Source: Paragonimus westermani | Lineage: Eukaryota; Platyhelminthes; Trematoda; Plagiorchiida; Troglotrematidae | Length of the DNA stretch: 64,000 nucleotides | Direction of reading: 5' to 3' | Assembly (NCBI GenBank): GCA_008508345.1 | Contig: QNGE01001688.1 | Coordinates: 87,063-151,062 of the forward strand | Shown here: piece after piece, positions 36,961 to 47,478 of the stretch | How the letters are laid out: each line of letters begins with the position of its first letter | Position numbering within the stretch: position 1 is the first letter of the stretch | Notes under the pieces: model-generated | What the model saw: only the letters and a program-made list of their open reading frames with translations | Databases searched by the model: none | Told to the model about the DNA's origin: nothing | Position numbers and translations under genes: made by a program

Positions 36961-38085
36961 CATGGAAGTTAGTGTGTTAGCGTGGAGGTCGCAGCTTTAC
37001 TCGTGACTGTATAATGAATGCGCGTCATCTTCGGTATAGCGGTCTAAATTTACCAGAATAGGAATCTTTCAGCCACCGTCGTTGGAAAGGCCTCTCAGTC
37101 AGTCTGACGCCTATTTGAGTCGTGATGATCGGTTGAGGCCTCCGCTGATCCTCGTAATTTGGGCCCCCAGCCTCGAAACCTTGTGCAGATCGCTGAGAAA
37201 TCGTCGAACTTTGTCCTTTTCGACCGTTGTCACGCGGTTGTCCTAGCGGTTCTCCCACGTCCAACCCCCTCGGGTCTTTAATTTCTACTCTGAAGTCCAC
37301 TCGCGTAAGTCGAGTGAAACAATAAATAAGGCTTGTTTGCAGACCCGCTGTTTCCCATTACTGCTGATTCGGGCAAGTATAAGATTGGAAAAACGTTGGG
37401 TGTACCAACCTAGATGTAACGAACAGGTTTCAAGATATTGGCGAGCCGTCCCGTCCATTATTGTAACCAAGTTCATACGCCAGGTTCATCTTTTTTCATT
37501 TTGTATATTCAAACAAATTTATACTTATCGATAAACTTTGCCTCCTAATTCCACCCTGTTCAAGTTATTTATACCTGCCGGAAATTGTGTATACATGTTG
37601 CTGGCGCAACTGGACATCTCCTTTTCCATGTTGGAGCTCGGTGAGGTGGATGTGAGACCGGATGCTGTGAGCTTCCATGTCCCGGATTGTGTTCCAAGTG
37701 ATGTAGAGTATTAAGTGGCACAGCTGGAGTTGCAATTTCAGTTAGTACGCATCACCAGCCAAACTGCTAAGTTCAATTGTTTGGCCACCGCGCTGCCTAC
37801 GTCGCCGAGCACTTCTTCAGAGATTTGGTGGTCAGACTACTAGGGCGCAACCGTCATAGCACGCTGAAGAGTGAATTCTTAAAGTGAGCCGCCATATCAA
37901 AAGGAAAGCGACCGAAGCAGGTCTTTAGCAAAGTTCAGCCAGGAACTTATACTCTATCTCAGTTGGTTCGGCGGTTGAGACAAGTGGAGCTAAAGTACAA
38001 GACGGTTGACAAGCCCACCCACCACGTTTGGGTGCAGAAATTGCCGGATTCCATGTGAGCGCTTATTCCACTATTCCCATCGATG
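36961..38085. other. Segment inserted into LINE-2, containing a Gypsy gag fragment
   Basis: LINE-2 sequence corresponding to about 32810-32940 of LINE-1 ends near 36960, and sequence corresponding to about 32945 restarts at 38086, so roughly 1.1 kb lies between adjacent LINE positions. Its right part is the gag fragment at 37640-38085. Its left part includes a minus-strand open stretch (37025-37300) without a known domain. No LTR was recognised at the junctions. Confidence 0.6.
37640..38085 (+). pseudogene. Ty3/Gypsy gag fragment (plus strand)
   Basis: Read with several stops: AQLELQFQLVRITSQTAKFN (consensus W F.Q.E.QF....IT...TKF.Y), a TALPT block, then QLVRRLRQVELKYKTVDKPT and HHVWVQKLPDSM, matching the PSQLLRRLR...L...LRELWLQRLP core of CsRn1/Kabuki-like gag proteins. 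It is in opposite orientation to the LINE it interrupts. Pol was not found, so it is a truncated or partly deleted element. Confidence 0.75.
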
Positions 38086-38450
38086 TATTCCTCGGTTACT
38101 TGGGAAGGATCCACCAGAAACCCACCAAGGAGCACATTTGCGCACCCATCGTCATTTAGTGGAAGACCCCGACCGTCCTACCAGTGCTTAATCCTGCCAA
38201 GATCAATCGATAGTGAATTGGGATCAGAGATATTCCAGATTTTTAGGTCCTCAGAGTGTAAAAGGGCGCCGCTGAACATGTTGTCCAGAAGGTCATCGGC
38301 GCAGACGAGAAACGGAGGGAGACCAAGAATCAACCCTTTAGGAGCCTCCGTAAGAATCGGAGGGAAGGACAAAGGGACTGAACCGGTTTTGTTTGAAACA
38401 CTACCAGGCTTATCGAATTTTAGCCCTCCGTGAAACACTTAGGCCAGAGC
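38086..38450 (-). pseudogene. LINE-2, RT fragment
   Basis: Minus-strand frame 38178-38438 contains GLILGLPPFLVCADDLLDNM and SGALLHSEDLKIWNISDPNS with LSIDLGRIKHW, a degenerate copy of LINE-1 motif B (QGSILGPPLF) and the segment after the catalytic loop. Nucleotides 38090-38190 align with 32945-33030 of LINE-1 (CACATTTGCGCACCCATCGT against CACATGTGCGCACACTTGCT, offset). It stops near 38450. Confidence 0.7.
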
Positions 38451-38582
38451 ACCTTACGACCCGAACGTGTCACAATAAGTGCTGGCGTCGCCGGCGAAGA
38501 TTGTGATGTCTGCTGAGGGCAATGCCCTAATGCGAGGCTGTTCAGGGTCGGCTACCGACCTAGTCACGGGATGCAGAGGAGT
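38451..38582. other. Short spacer between LINE-2 and Gypsy-2
   Basis: GC-rich 130 bp with no gene. It is where the 3' UTR or LTR of Gypsy-2 would lie, but no boundary is visible. Confidence 0.4.
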
Positions 38583-39080
38583 TTAGAAGACCTCGTCTGT
38601 CCTTTCAAAATAGGCGGGCGTTAAGCGATTGATGCTAACCTTGTCCCGAAAACCCTCAGGCCTAAGTACGCAGAAACGGTTCTCCCGCTGAAGTAACTTT
38701 GTGAAATCACTCGAGCGGGCGTCGCGGACCGTCGACGCGAACAAACATGTACGTACGGTCGTGGTGGCCTCTGGGAACAAATACCTTGTGATTTTGTTCT
38801 CGCGTGCCGGTGACACGGAGTTGACGCACACGTGAAACAAGCCGATTCGCGTAGAAAGCATCATATCGAAGTGCGTCTGCGGCGGACAATGAATAATCGC
38901 CAGGAGGACGCAGCGGTTGGCCGCAAAGAACTTCGGCGCTGAAAACCTGGAAGTCAGCACCGAGGGCCGCGCGGCTGCCAAGCAAAACAGATAGCAGGGA
39001 TTCTGCTCAACTAATTGCATCGACGGTGGTGAGGGCTACTTTCATTTGTTGATGAAGGCTTTCTGCCTTGGCGTTCGTAA
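38583..39080 (-). pseudogene. Gypsy-2 integrase C-terminal region
   Basis: Read on the minus strand: AESLHQQMKVALTTVDAIS (consensus ERFHRQLKAAL), LLSVLLGSRAALGADFQVFS with AEVLCGQPLRPPGDY (consensus LLGIRT..K.D...S.AELVYG..LRLPGE), TYMFVRVDGPRRPLE (consensus HVFVR.DA...PL), then after a frameshift NRFCVLRPEGFRDKVSINRL TPAYFE (consensus F.....G....VSIDRLKPAY). These are the marks of CsRn1/Kabuki-like Gypsy integrases. The catalytic DDE core upstream is missing because the element breaks at 39087. Confidence 0.82.
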
Positions 39081-39349
39081 CCCGAAGACAGTGATAATGA
39101 TATATTTCTCAGCGCATATGTGAGAAGCACGCTTGGTTATGCGCGATCACTGTAGATATTTATAAACAATATAAAAACGATTAACTGAACAGTAGCACGA
39201 ACTTAAAGCCTACTTTCAAAAAGGACGTGGTCAGAAAGCGCTTGACTGTAGTTCATTAAACTTTGATGCACGCAACAGAGAAGGAGATCGTTCGCTCGCT
39301 ACACAGATTTAGCCCAAAAAATGGGATGTCACACTAATTTACCTTTTAT
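39081..39349. other. Sequence joining the two parts of Gypsy-2; carries a recurrent end-like motif
   Basis: Gypsy-2 integrase ends abruptly at about 39087 and its protease/linker part begins near 39350, so RT, RNase H and the integrase core are absent. The block near 39102-39131 (ATTTCTC...CATATGTGAGAAGCACGCT) resembles 46412-46441, which lies exactly at another break, inside the BEL/Pao element. The motif contains a small TTCTC/GAGAA inverted repeat and may be the end of a shared insertion sequence. Confidence 0.4.
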
Positions 39350-40440
39350 AACGTTGTGGGATGAGCAATTTTTTAAATGGTCCAAGGTCACTCCGGGGAG
39401 AAGGTCAGAAAGCATCTTTGAAGCGTTTCGTCATTAGGGGATAAAACTGGCGTCCGGAAAATGTCAAGATAGGTCGGCTTTGGCGAGGCAGGGAAGGAAA
39501 TATCAAAATCTAGCAAACGGTTCGGCATATTCTGACGCAGGATTAAGTCGATTTTTCGGAAACGTCAATAAGTTGAACGTCCGGTGAACCGTCCAGCCAA
39601 GACGAAGTTTCGTGTGTCCATCCGTCGTAGGAAAGCTTCGCACGTGGAGTTGACTGGGTCTGCTTGGAACATTCTCCAGATGCCTGTGGGAGGACGACAG
39701 TTTCTGTGCTGGTTTCCATGAGGTAACTAGCTCTCGATTCGCGGTCTCCAAGTGGGAACAGGCAACTTCAGGAGCCGACAACGCCGGTCATCGCGACCTA
39801 CCGTCCAGCTAATTTCCCTAATCCCTTTTGCAGAAGGAATGAGGACAGCGGCAGAAACGAAAACGGTCATCAAGCTGCTGTTGGTACCAGCAGTGACCGG
39901 GCTTGACACTCCTAGTAGGCACTCGTCGTTTCCTAGAAATCCACTGCGTAGTCCTTCTACTGGGTTTACGACAGGAAAGGTGTGAGCGTGAGCTTCGAGT
40001 GCTGATCACTTGAATTTGACGTGTGTGCTGGCTCGTATGGTCGATCAGCAGTGATGGGAACTTCAGTGCTGGCGAGAATACTTGGAAGAACCGTTCCCTG
40101 TGTGCTTCCCAGATGCGGTCAGCAACGTCAGCTAAGTGCGACTGATCCGCCTGGCTGTTGCTGCTAAACGTATTTTGCACATCCCTGGGCAGACGCTAGA
40201 TCCGCTTTTTCTTCAAGAAAGGCTCCTCAAGCTGTGTTGTGTCGGCGAAGCGTTGCAAGTGGCGTAAAAGCTGTGACTGCTTCTGGTCGCCTAACTCCGT
40301 AGTACCCAGCAGCCGCGCGATGCGCTGAAGATGAGAAAGGCGAAGGCGCTTGATAGTGCCCTCTTTTAGCTGCTCGTGTAGCTTGACTGGGTTTGACAGT
40401 TCTGAAATATCCACCACCTCGTCAAGGATGTGAGACGGTT
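39350..40440 (-). pseudogene. Gypsy-2 gag and protease region
   Basis: 40196-40417 carries TIKRLRLSHLQRIARLLGTT ELGDQKQSQLLRHLQRFADT (consensus eLGDRKPSQLLRRMQ.LA), continuing after a stop with RLPRDVQNTFSS and HLADVADRIWEA (39818-40180), the C-terminal gag core of CsRn1/Kabuki-like elements. Further down, 39503-39810 has the TDGHTKLRLGWTVHRTFNLL stretch of the protease, and 39350-39420 the short linker before RT. The protease active site is not readable. Gag and protease are followed directly by the junction sequence: no RT is present. Confidence 0.72.
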
Positions 40441-40589
40441 GGTAGCAACCGTGTTATGGAAATTAGTTGGTTCCGTGGTAAAGTTTCGTAACGCAACATC
40501 GGCCTCTAACTGTGCAAACTAGCATCGAGGGTTATTCACTAGGAACGGTACTACTGAAATGAAAGATGAACTGAAGGAAACGTCTGAAG

Positions 40590-41280
40590 AACTAAGAACG
40601 TGCCCCTGAGTGTTGCCGAGCCCGTCTGCTGTACCTCTGGCCCCCAAGATCAATCAGTGTTTCGACCGAAAGATGGCCATAGGTACGATGGCGGCCATAC
40701 CGGAGAAGGTGTAGATTGTGTCCAAATCCAACGCCGTTTTCCCTGGTCGTCTCAATCATACGTCAATGAATGGCTCCGATGAAACTCCTGATGATCTCTT
40801 GGAGGAAGTGCTGATTTTAGAGACCGAGCCATTAGATATAAGACGCAAGCTATGCAAGCCTCGCAAGAGCAGTCATAGTTCCATACCTGTCCAGATAACA
40901 CGGATCAGACCTAATGCTGCTCCAGTGGACAACCTCGGCCCCTCTGCTCAACACCGGGCTTTAGGAGCGCCCCCTTTGGTCTAGACCCTATTCAGCCGTA
41001 AATGCGGGCTAACAGGCAATTGAGTCTTCGAGCCAGCCGTCCGAAAATTGAGTTGGACAGCTCTTGTAGATCACCGAGTGACTACTTCAACTTTATGTGG
41101 AACTTTGAAGATAACCGGGCAAATAGTTGGCCGGCGAGATATCGAAGCTTTCATGTTTGTTGCAATATTGTCGAGGTAGTGCAAAACGGGCGAGTAAACA
41201 CTGCGCGCTCTAGCTTGAAGAGGTCGCACTTGCCGAGGCTAGAAAGACTTTGCACTGACAATTTGACCGTTGTGTAATAT
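40590..41280 (+). pseudogene. BEL/Pao gag fragment (BEL-2), plus strand
   Basis: 40718-40984 has DETPDDLLEEVLILETEPLD IRRKLCKPRK, like the acidic coiled-coil N-terminus of BEL/Pao gag. 41002-41277 then reads SRPKIELDSSCRSPSDYFNF MWNFEDNRANSWPARYRSF, matching the LPKIELP.F.GDP..YW.F...FE.nv....A..R start of the DUF1759 gag domain. The frame changes once between them. No pol follows. It is oriented opposite to BEL-1 and is a separate element. Confidence 0.68.
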
Positions 41281-42166
41281 CGCGCAAGCAGTCAGTAGTG
41301 AGTTGGTTGCCGGCGGCATCGGTAGTTAACCTGGACTAGCCAATCAGATGAAGGGCTTTCGAGCGATGTTGGCGCATTTAGATTGCAGTGTGGAATAAAA
41401 TTTCTCAACCAGCTTCTCTGAAGCAGTCGAGAGACTGCCTCAACACACATAAAACATGGATAGGAGTTGCTGAGAGCACAACTGAGTATAAATACACGTC
41501 CAGTTAACCTCTTGCTCGGATTAGTAGTCCAATGTCCTCTGGACCCTCAGGAGTCAGTTATTCAAGGTGCAACATCGAAGGAAGTGCACCTCATGGGAGG
41601 ACGAGCCTGAAATTTCCGGTGTGTGATAACGACCGCAATGTGTATAAGTATGTCTTATCGGTCAGTCCTTGCGGCGACATAAAGCAACGCTGATGAACAC
41701 CGGACATTGTTTTGTCAACGTGAAGGCAAGCCAAGTAACAACGTCGTGTAAGGTTCAGGCATGACAGGTTATACTAGGCTGTGGTCGAAATTAAAACCAT
41801 CATTACGTGTACCTACGTCCAGTGCATACGGTCTGTATTTAGGAATCGTTCCGATAAAATATTTTCGTCCGGAATTGCCCGTGGCGACGTACGGCTTTTC
41901 AGGTAACGGATCTATCACTAATTCGCTCAAACAGTCTGCTCCAATGTTTATTGGTTTGTAGGTATGGCCCCGTCGAATAATGTTCCTTAATTTCCGCAGA
42001 AATTTTGCAACACCGTACAGCCAAGGATCAGCTGCTTCAAGCTTGAGAACAGCACCTTCCTACCAAAACTGGTTCATTTTTATAATGAAAAGCTGCCGTT
42101 GACGCAGACTGACGCCGCCAAGCAATTTTTGATAGATTACTGATGATTAGTCGGGGATTTGTTTTA
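41281..42166. other. No gene recognised; one TATA-like stretch
   Basis: No coding motif. A TATAAATA box near 41488 is followed by moderately CT-rich sequence. This could be an LTR promoter relic of one of the neighbouring elements, but no duplicate of the stretch was found in the window to support that. Confidence 0.35.
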
Positions 42167-42804
42167 TTTTCAAGTTGAACATCACTCACATCTGATCTCA
42201 GCGTTTGCATTCAGATAAAAGTTCCAGCCGGCCCCTTTCGGAAAAAAGCACTAGACTCTAGTTTCGCTCTCATTAGAGCTTGTCAGTAGCGCATATCCTT
42301 GCCACGGCCGGGATTTGAACTCCCGCCATTCCAATCATGAGACAACCGTGTTGACAACTGTGCCATTGACCTAACATCGGGCACAACCGAATTATCAAAT
42401 ATGAACTTTCAACCACTCTCGCTTGTGAGCAATGATCAGGTTGCCCGATCATCTCAAGAGGAAATACAATTACTGGCTTGTTAACTCCAGTCGATAACTC
42501 CGCGGTTAGGACATCGGAGACAATTCAAGATCAGTGATCTCTATGAGTCTGCAAATGGTTGAAGGTTCAAATTTGACAGTTCGATCGTGCCTGATGTCAG
42601 GACAATGGCGCAGTGGTCAACACGGTGGCCTCATTATTGGAATGGCTGGAGTTCAAATCCTGGCTGTAGCAGGGGTATGCACTACTGACTAGCTCTAATG
42701 AGAGGGGAACACCAGTCTAGTGCTTCTTTTTGAAAGAGGTTGGCTGGATAGTCTATCTGAATGCGAAAGCTGCGATCAAATGTGGATGGTGTTCAACTTG
42801 AAAA
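42167..42804. repeat. Inverted (head-to-head) pair of tRNA-derived SINE-like units, copy B
   Basis: The left unit (42167 to about 42415, minus) and right unit (about 42550-42804, plus) are inverted copies of about 250 bp around a spacer of about 135 bp. Each has a tRNA-like head with an A-box-like GGCGCAGTGGTCAACACGG (right) and a B-box-like GAGTTCAAATCC, then a tail with ACTGAC(A)AGCTCTAATGAGAG, a T-rich GAAAGAGG(T/C)TGGCTGGA block, TATCTGAATGC and GTTCAACTTGAAAA. The outer ends read TTTTCAAGTTGAAC and GTTCAACTTGAAAA. Box motifs are those that drive Pol III transcription of SINEs. The same pair arrangement recurs at 23448-23920. Confidence 0.78.
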
Positions 42805-43602
42805 CCGCAGGTAGAAAAGGGACCCACTTGAGAGATATTTCATTCGAGAATTTCACGAAAATAGGCTTGAGGGTTCCAATGGGACACGGCATCCCTGACG
42901 CGCTTTGAGTACTGGAACAGATGCTGTGCATTGACAGCCTTATGCAAGTGTGACAACTTTAGGCTGGGGTCTCGGAGGTTCGCCTAGTACCACTCACCAG
43001 AATATGTAAACATTGCCGCAGTATGTCTAGTCTCACGAGACACTACTGTCCGGAGGACAGGTGTTTTAGATTTTGCTGACAGAAGCATTTCGGAAGACAA
43101 ACGGGTTTCAGTGGGGAGCAGACAACTTTTGAATTGAACTAAAAATGCATAACACCTAATGATGACCACTGTGGGATAGCCCTATCGAAGAAAAAAGGTG
43201 GTCGGTTATTGCACAATAATAAAGAGACGGCTGGAGGTCGTTTCACCACATTGCAGACAAGGATAAGCTGTCAACCCACTCCCGCCTACCAACGAAAGCA
43301 GGGGCCTTCAGAATCTAACCCCGCCAAAGTGTTGTCTCAGAGAATATCACAAGCCTTAGGCAAGTAAACGAAATTCTGACTGAGGAATCCGAGCTTTCTG
43401 TTGAATTCAAAAGAACAACGACCGAAGCTAGCCGCTTTACCTTGTTTGTCAAAAGGAAAACCCTGGGGGTAAATATGTTCTGGGATTTTCCAAGCTGGGA
43501 TCAAGTATTGGACTAAAAAATTCCGGTGGAAGCATTTCCAGAGCCAGAAATTGACCACGAGGGTCAGTATGATGCATTTGGAGGTGAAAACCGGAAAAGA
43601 AA
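42805..43602. other. No gene recognised before the BEL-1 LTR
   Basis: Short overlapping open stretches only (42984-43169, 43337-43615 and 43449-43682, all minus). No conserved motif. It is the flank of BEL-1 on its 3' side. Confidence 0.45.
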
Positions 43603-43994
43603 TGTAACGATTCACGTCTGATAGTTGAGTTACGCGTAGCCCAAAAAACCGCTTCCAAAAATGAGAACAAGATTAGATCCAAAAATTTCTACGATAATAT
43701 TAACGAAATGCATCAATAGTTAAGAAGAGAAAACCTCAATCGTTCGCAACGATAGTCTTGTCCAGCAAAATCAACAGTTTCTCAACAGGACCAACAAGGT
43801 CAAAGATGAACCGACACGCCAGCAGACCAGGACAAGAATGGCCACTCGCGCCGCGGACATTTAATGACGTATTAGTCCAATATAACAAAATGAGGTGGGT
43901 GAGGCAGTGGGAACGAGTGTCAGGTTTGTGGGAGAAATGGGGAATTCAAAAGATGGGGACGAATATTCTCAGTTCGTGGATCAATAAATTTACA
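43603..43994 (-). repeat. BEL-1 3' LTR
   Basis: Sense (minus) sequence starts TGTAAATTTATTG and ends AATCGTTACA, so it has the TG...CA termini of LTRs. It is colinear and equally long with 50858-51249, with about seven differences, mostly at the two ends. It follows the last integrase frame by about 140 bp. Confidence 0.9.
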
Positions 43995-44137
43995 GCGCCC
44001 GCCAAAATTTGTCTGCATCTGACAGACCGCTGGTTATGCTGTACAGTTCTGACTCCCTATCTATCTATAATTAATATAACTATCCACACGACATACGTTG
44101 GTGACCTCACGAACCGTAGTGTCTAACTCGTGCCCCT

Positions 44138-44860
44138 CTAGCAACAGAGGCGCCTCACATCTCTCCTCATTAGACCGGTCTTCGTGCGAACCTCTACAGT
44201 ACGGACTAGTTCGTCCGCATCTACTTCACATTTCTTAACTAGTCTCAGGGGCCACTGATCCCTAGTCAGTCCATCGGATACAACAGGAACCACGTCACCG
44301 ACCTGGAAATTACGTTGCCTTGTCAATCACCTCAAGCGCACTTGCAACGATGACACATACTCCCGAGACCACTTTTTTCGGAAGGTAGGTACCATGTTAT
44401 TCGCTTGTCCCCAACACTTAGTGTACCTGTCTACTAGATTGCATTCTGAGGCCAACCGTGTATTGCTTCTCAAGAGAAGCAAGTCATTCGGGGTTAGAGC
44501 GATGTTATCAGGACCGTCTGCGGCAACAGGAACTAGTGGTCTGTTGTTTAAAATACGATGTACATCAGCCAATAAAGTTAGAAGGGTTTCGTCATTGGTT
44601 CGTTGCTCTCGACAGATTGCGCTCAAAATACATCTGCCAGATCAAATCAATCGCTCCCATGTTCCACCCCGATGACTAGCATACGGTGGGTTGAAGTGCC
44701 ACTGAATTCCCTTTTGTAAGAGCTCGTCATTGACAGACCCGCTACCTAAGTTGTGGACCCAGCCTCTAAGCGCTTTGTCAGCGGCTACAAAATTGGTACC
44801 GTTATCAGAAATAATTGCCCCAGGCCCACTTCTACGTCCGATGAATCGTGACAGGACCAT
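44138..44860 (-). pseudogene. BEL-1 integrase core and C-terminal domain
   Basis: Three contiguous open pieces. 44642-44860: SRFIGRRSGPGAIISDNGTN FVAAD (second catalytic Asp in SDNGTNF) and IQWHFNPPYASHRGGTWERL I (consensus W.FNPP.apH.GG.WER.i with the catalytic Glu). 44327-44626: LLTLLADVHRILNNRPLVPV and ALTPNDLLLLR. 44138-44326: RNFQVGDVVPVVSDGLTRDQ WPL and DELVRTVEVRTKTGLMRRDV, the BEL/Pao-specific C-terminal domain. Stops or frame changes separate the three. The first catalytic Asp lies upstream near 44880-45000 and is not readable. Confidence 0.88.
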
Positions 44861-45061
44861 GACAAACTAATCGGTATTCAACGCGTGAGCCACTTTGATA
44901 TGCACTGCTAGGGACTGTAGGTACGTGAATATACATCCATACCTTTTTTGGAAGTCCTTCTCCTCTTCACACAAAAGGGTCCAAAAAATTCCAACCCAAC
45001 GTTCGTGAACGGATGCCACGCCGGGTTTACCCTAACAGGTGGTGAAGAGGTCATTAGCTGC

Positions 45062-45580
45062 TTACCGACTACAAACACAACGTCGACGGCAGGCTAGGCA
45101 GGATCCAGTGACTCGCTTAACCGCCGCGCCACCCTGTATAATCCAGAAGTACCTCCTTAGTGGACAGAACACATGAGATCGTCCGGAATGGCCTTCGACC
45201 TCGTGATGATATCCTATAATAAGGTCAACGATGTGATGGTGCTTAGGCAAAATAATGGAGTGCATGGTCTCAAAACTGTAAGCTGATAGCGACAGTCGAT
45301 TTCCTACCCCTACGACTCCTTCAATCATGACGGGGAACAATTTCTTCAAGGAGCTCCTTTGAGAGAGAACAGGGAGGCTATCACAGTTAGACAGCCGGGA
45401 CAGCAAGGCTACTTCCTCGGGGAGGCACACTGATTGTACTGATCTAATCAATTCTACTTCCGCCGCTTTGATCTCCTTCAAACTGAGGGGGCCAGCTTTC
45501 AAAGTCAATTCCGAGCGCCCGCCGTGGAGTTCCATAATGTAGCACTTTAACCGGGTAGGCCATAACACGGCTCTAGGCAA
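45062..45580 (-). pseudogene. BEL-1 zinc-binding linker before integrase
   Basis: An open frame of 172 codons. It ends with VDLIIGYHHEVEGHSGRSHV and RRYFWIIQGGAAVKRVTGSC LACRRR, which is the H......H.G.....LR..FWI..G...V......C..C pattern of the HHCC finger in BEL/Pao pol. The upstream part is the connection between RNase H and integrase. The finger residues (His, His, Cys, Cys) are all present. Confidence 0.85.
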
Positions 45581-45586
45581 TCGACT

Positions 45587-46339
45587 TCAACTTGAACATG
45601 GAAGAATAAGGTTATGCAGACCGTTTACTTGAACGACAAAGTTGGCATGAGCCGGCGTCTTCTTTAGTTCAACGTCGTTGGGCCCAAAGAGAGAGTTGGG
45701 TTCCGGAGGCCAGGACCTGCAAGGCAGACTCGATAACTCGGGGTCTTTCAATCGCTTGTCTCTTATTGGGTTGCCCGTCAAACCGCGCGAAGCTAATTCA
45801 ACAGGATTTTCTTCGTATCTCACGTGTCTCTATTGTTTGGGTGTCGGCGACTGATGGACCGCAGAGAGGTGGTTAGCCAAAACGTGCAAAGCCGAGTTGA
45901 CACATTGTGTATATAACAGAGGACGACCATGGAATCATTCCAAAAATAACAATATTGGAACATCTAACCCAAGTTGTTAACGATGGCCAAGACTTCTGTG
46001 ACTAATTCGAGTCGCGGGATAGTCACCACTTTAGATGGTGCAACTCTAGTCTTGCTAAACAGTTGTGCACGATTCCTGGTACCTTCATTTGAGGTGAAGC
46101 ATCCATGTGCCACTGTCCCACAACCCCCTTCCGAGGCATCACAAAATATATGCAGCTCGAATAGCGCTGTAACAATAACCTGCGAAAACAGCGTGCAGCG
46201 TGGAACTCGGAGGTCATTAAGAACCTTTAATCTCACCAGCCAAGCTTGCCACTCTTTGCGATCTTCTAGACGCAACGGCTCGTCCCATCTCTGCTCGACA
46301 TCCATTGAACTGAATTCAGGACAGCGTTCTAGCTCATGA
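45587..46339 (-). pseudogene. BEL-1 RNase H region
   Basis: 45964-46305 has EQRWDEPLRLEDRKEWQAWL, ALFELHIFCDASEGGCGTVA (the FCDAS catalytic aspartate), SKTRVAPSKVVTIPRLELVT EVLA. 45587-45823 has NPVELASRGLTGNPIRDKRL and SWPPEPNSLFGPND (consensus NPADL.SRG......W..GP.FL). These are diagnostic of BEL/Pao RNase H. Sequence homology ends around 46340, just where the thumb of RT should be, and unrelated DNA begins by about 46370. Confidence 0.87.
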
Positions 46340-47195
46340 ATCTACTTGCACAAGAGACAGCTATCTGCAGGGGGCGATAAACACTGCTTAGTTATAATAA
46401 TAATAGTATTTTTCTCGACCCATTTGTGAGAAACACGCTCAGGAGAGTGTGATCAACGTAATGATTTTTAAGCATATACATATTTTATCACCAAATTTGA
46501 CAATTGTACAACGAGTCAGTTATTTGGCTGAAATTTATCCGCAGAGAGTTTATGCTGTAGCCAATTTACCGTAAATAAATGGGTTTGGAATATCGTGGGA
46601 GTAATTGTGGACGGAATATTTAGGAAAGCATGGAATATGCCTATTGTATTGTGAGAATTTCTTTGTTTTAATGCGCGAACGATGTTTATCAATGACGCTA
46701 AAAATTTGCGCTAAATTAACAGCGAAATATGTTGACGAGATAGCTAAAGTTTTGCGATCTGGTTGATAGAGCGAATAAGGAACCAATGATTAATGAACAT
46801 GCACCGTAAAATTTGTAAGCCATTTTTCTGAGGACTTTTTATTCGATATTCCTTGAAATGTGTGCCGACAGTCGATAAGTTTGGGTCAATAGGATCATCC
46901 TCACGTGCGATGGGAAACCACTGAAATTTTGAGGCGTCGTTGGCAAGTAGATAAGGCCGCAGCTGATGACTTCTAAATATAATGCGGGCGGATCCCGGCG
47001 TGGTCTGCTTAGAGTAGATATTGCTCACCGTAATCGGCGTAAGCTGCTTTGGCCCTAAGGTAACCAAAAAAATGTGTACAATACTTAAGTTACCTCATCA
47101 CTATGAAGAAGTTATATCACGCGTCTTCCGGAAAGCAAAGCGATTCAACGATAAGTGAGGAACTGTAAGGCATGAAGCCATTCGGGGTTAAAAGT

Positions 47196-47287
47196 TCGAC
47201 GGTCAGCCTACGTGCACCTTATAGTCACGACGCCACGACCTACGGTTGAACACACTGACGTCTATGCTCGACGGTCAGCCTACGTGC
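47196..47287. repeat. 20-bp direct repeat spaced 72 bp
   Basis: TCGACGGTCAGCCTACGTGC occurs at 47196-47215 and again, unchanged, at 47268-47287. It lies downstream (3' side) of the SWIM/zinc-finger relic. The intervening bases are not an obvious tandem copy. Confidence 0.85.
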
Positions 47288-47478
47288 CCCATCAGAGAGA
47301 ACATCACGATATTGAAATATCGAAATACGTTCATTATATTAACATGCTATCATTATCTAGGATATTTTGTCAGAAATCAGGAAGGCTGCATGCTTTCGGT
47401 GCCGCTTCAGTAGAAGTCCTCTTCTTGCTGTGCATGCTGGTCTACAGTTAAACCGTATGTAGCGTGTTGAGCGGGGTA

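Noticed and set aside
45974..46339. 121-codon plus-strand open frame
   Set aside because: A shadow of the BEL-1 RNase H frame on the minus strand, which carries the FCDAS and RLEL blocks.
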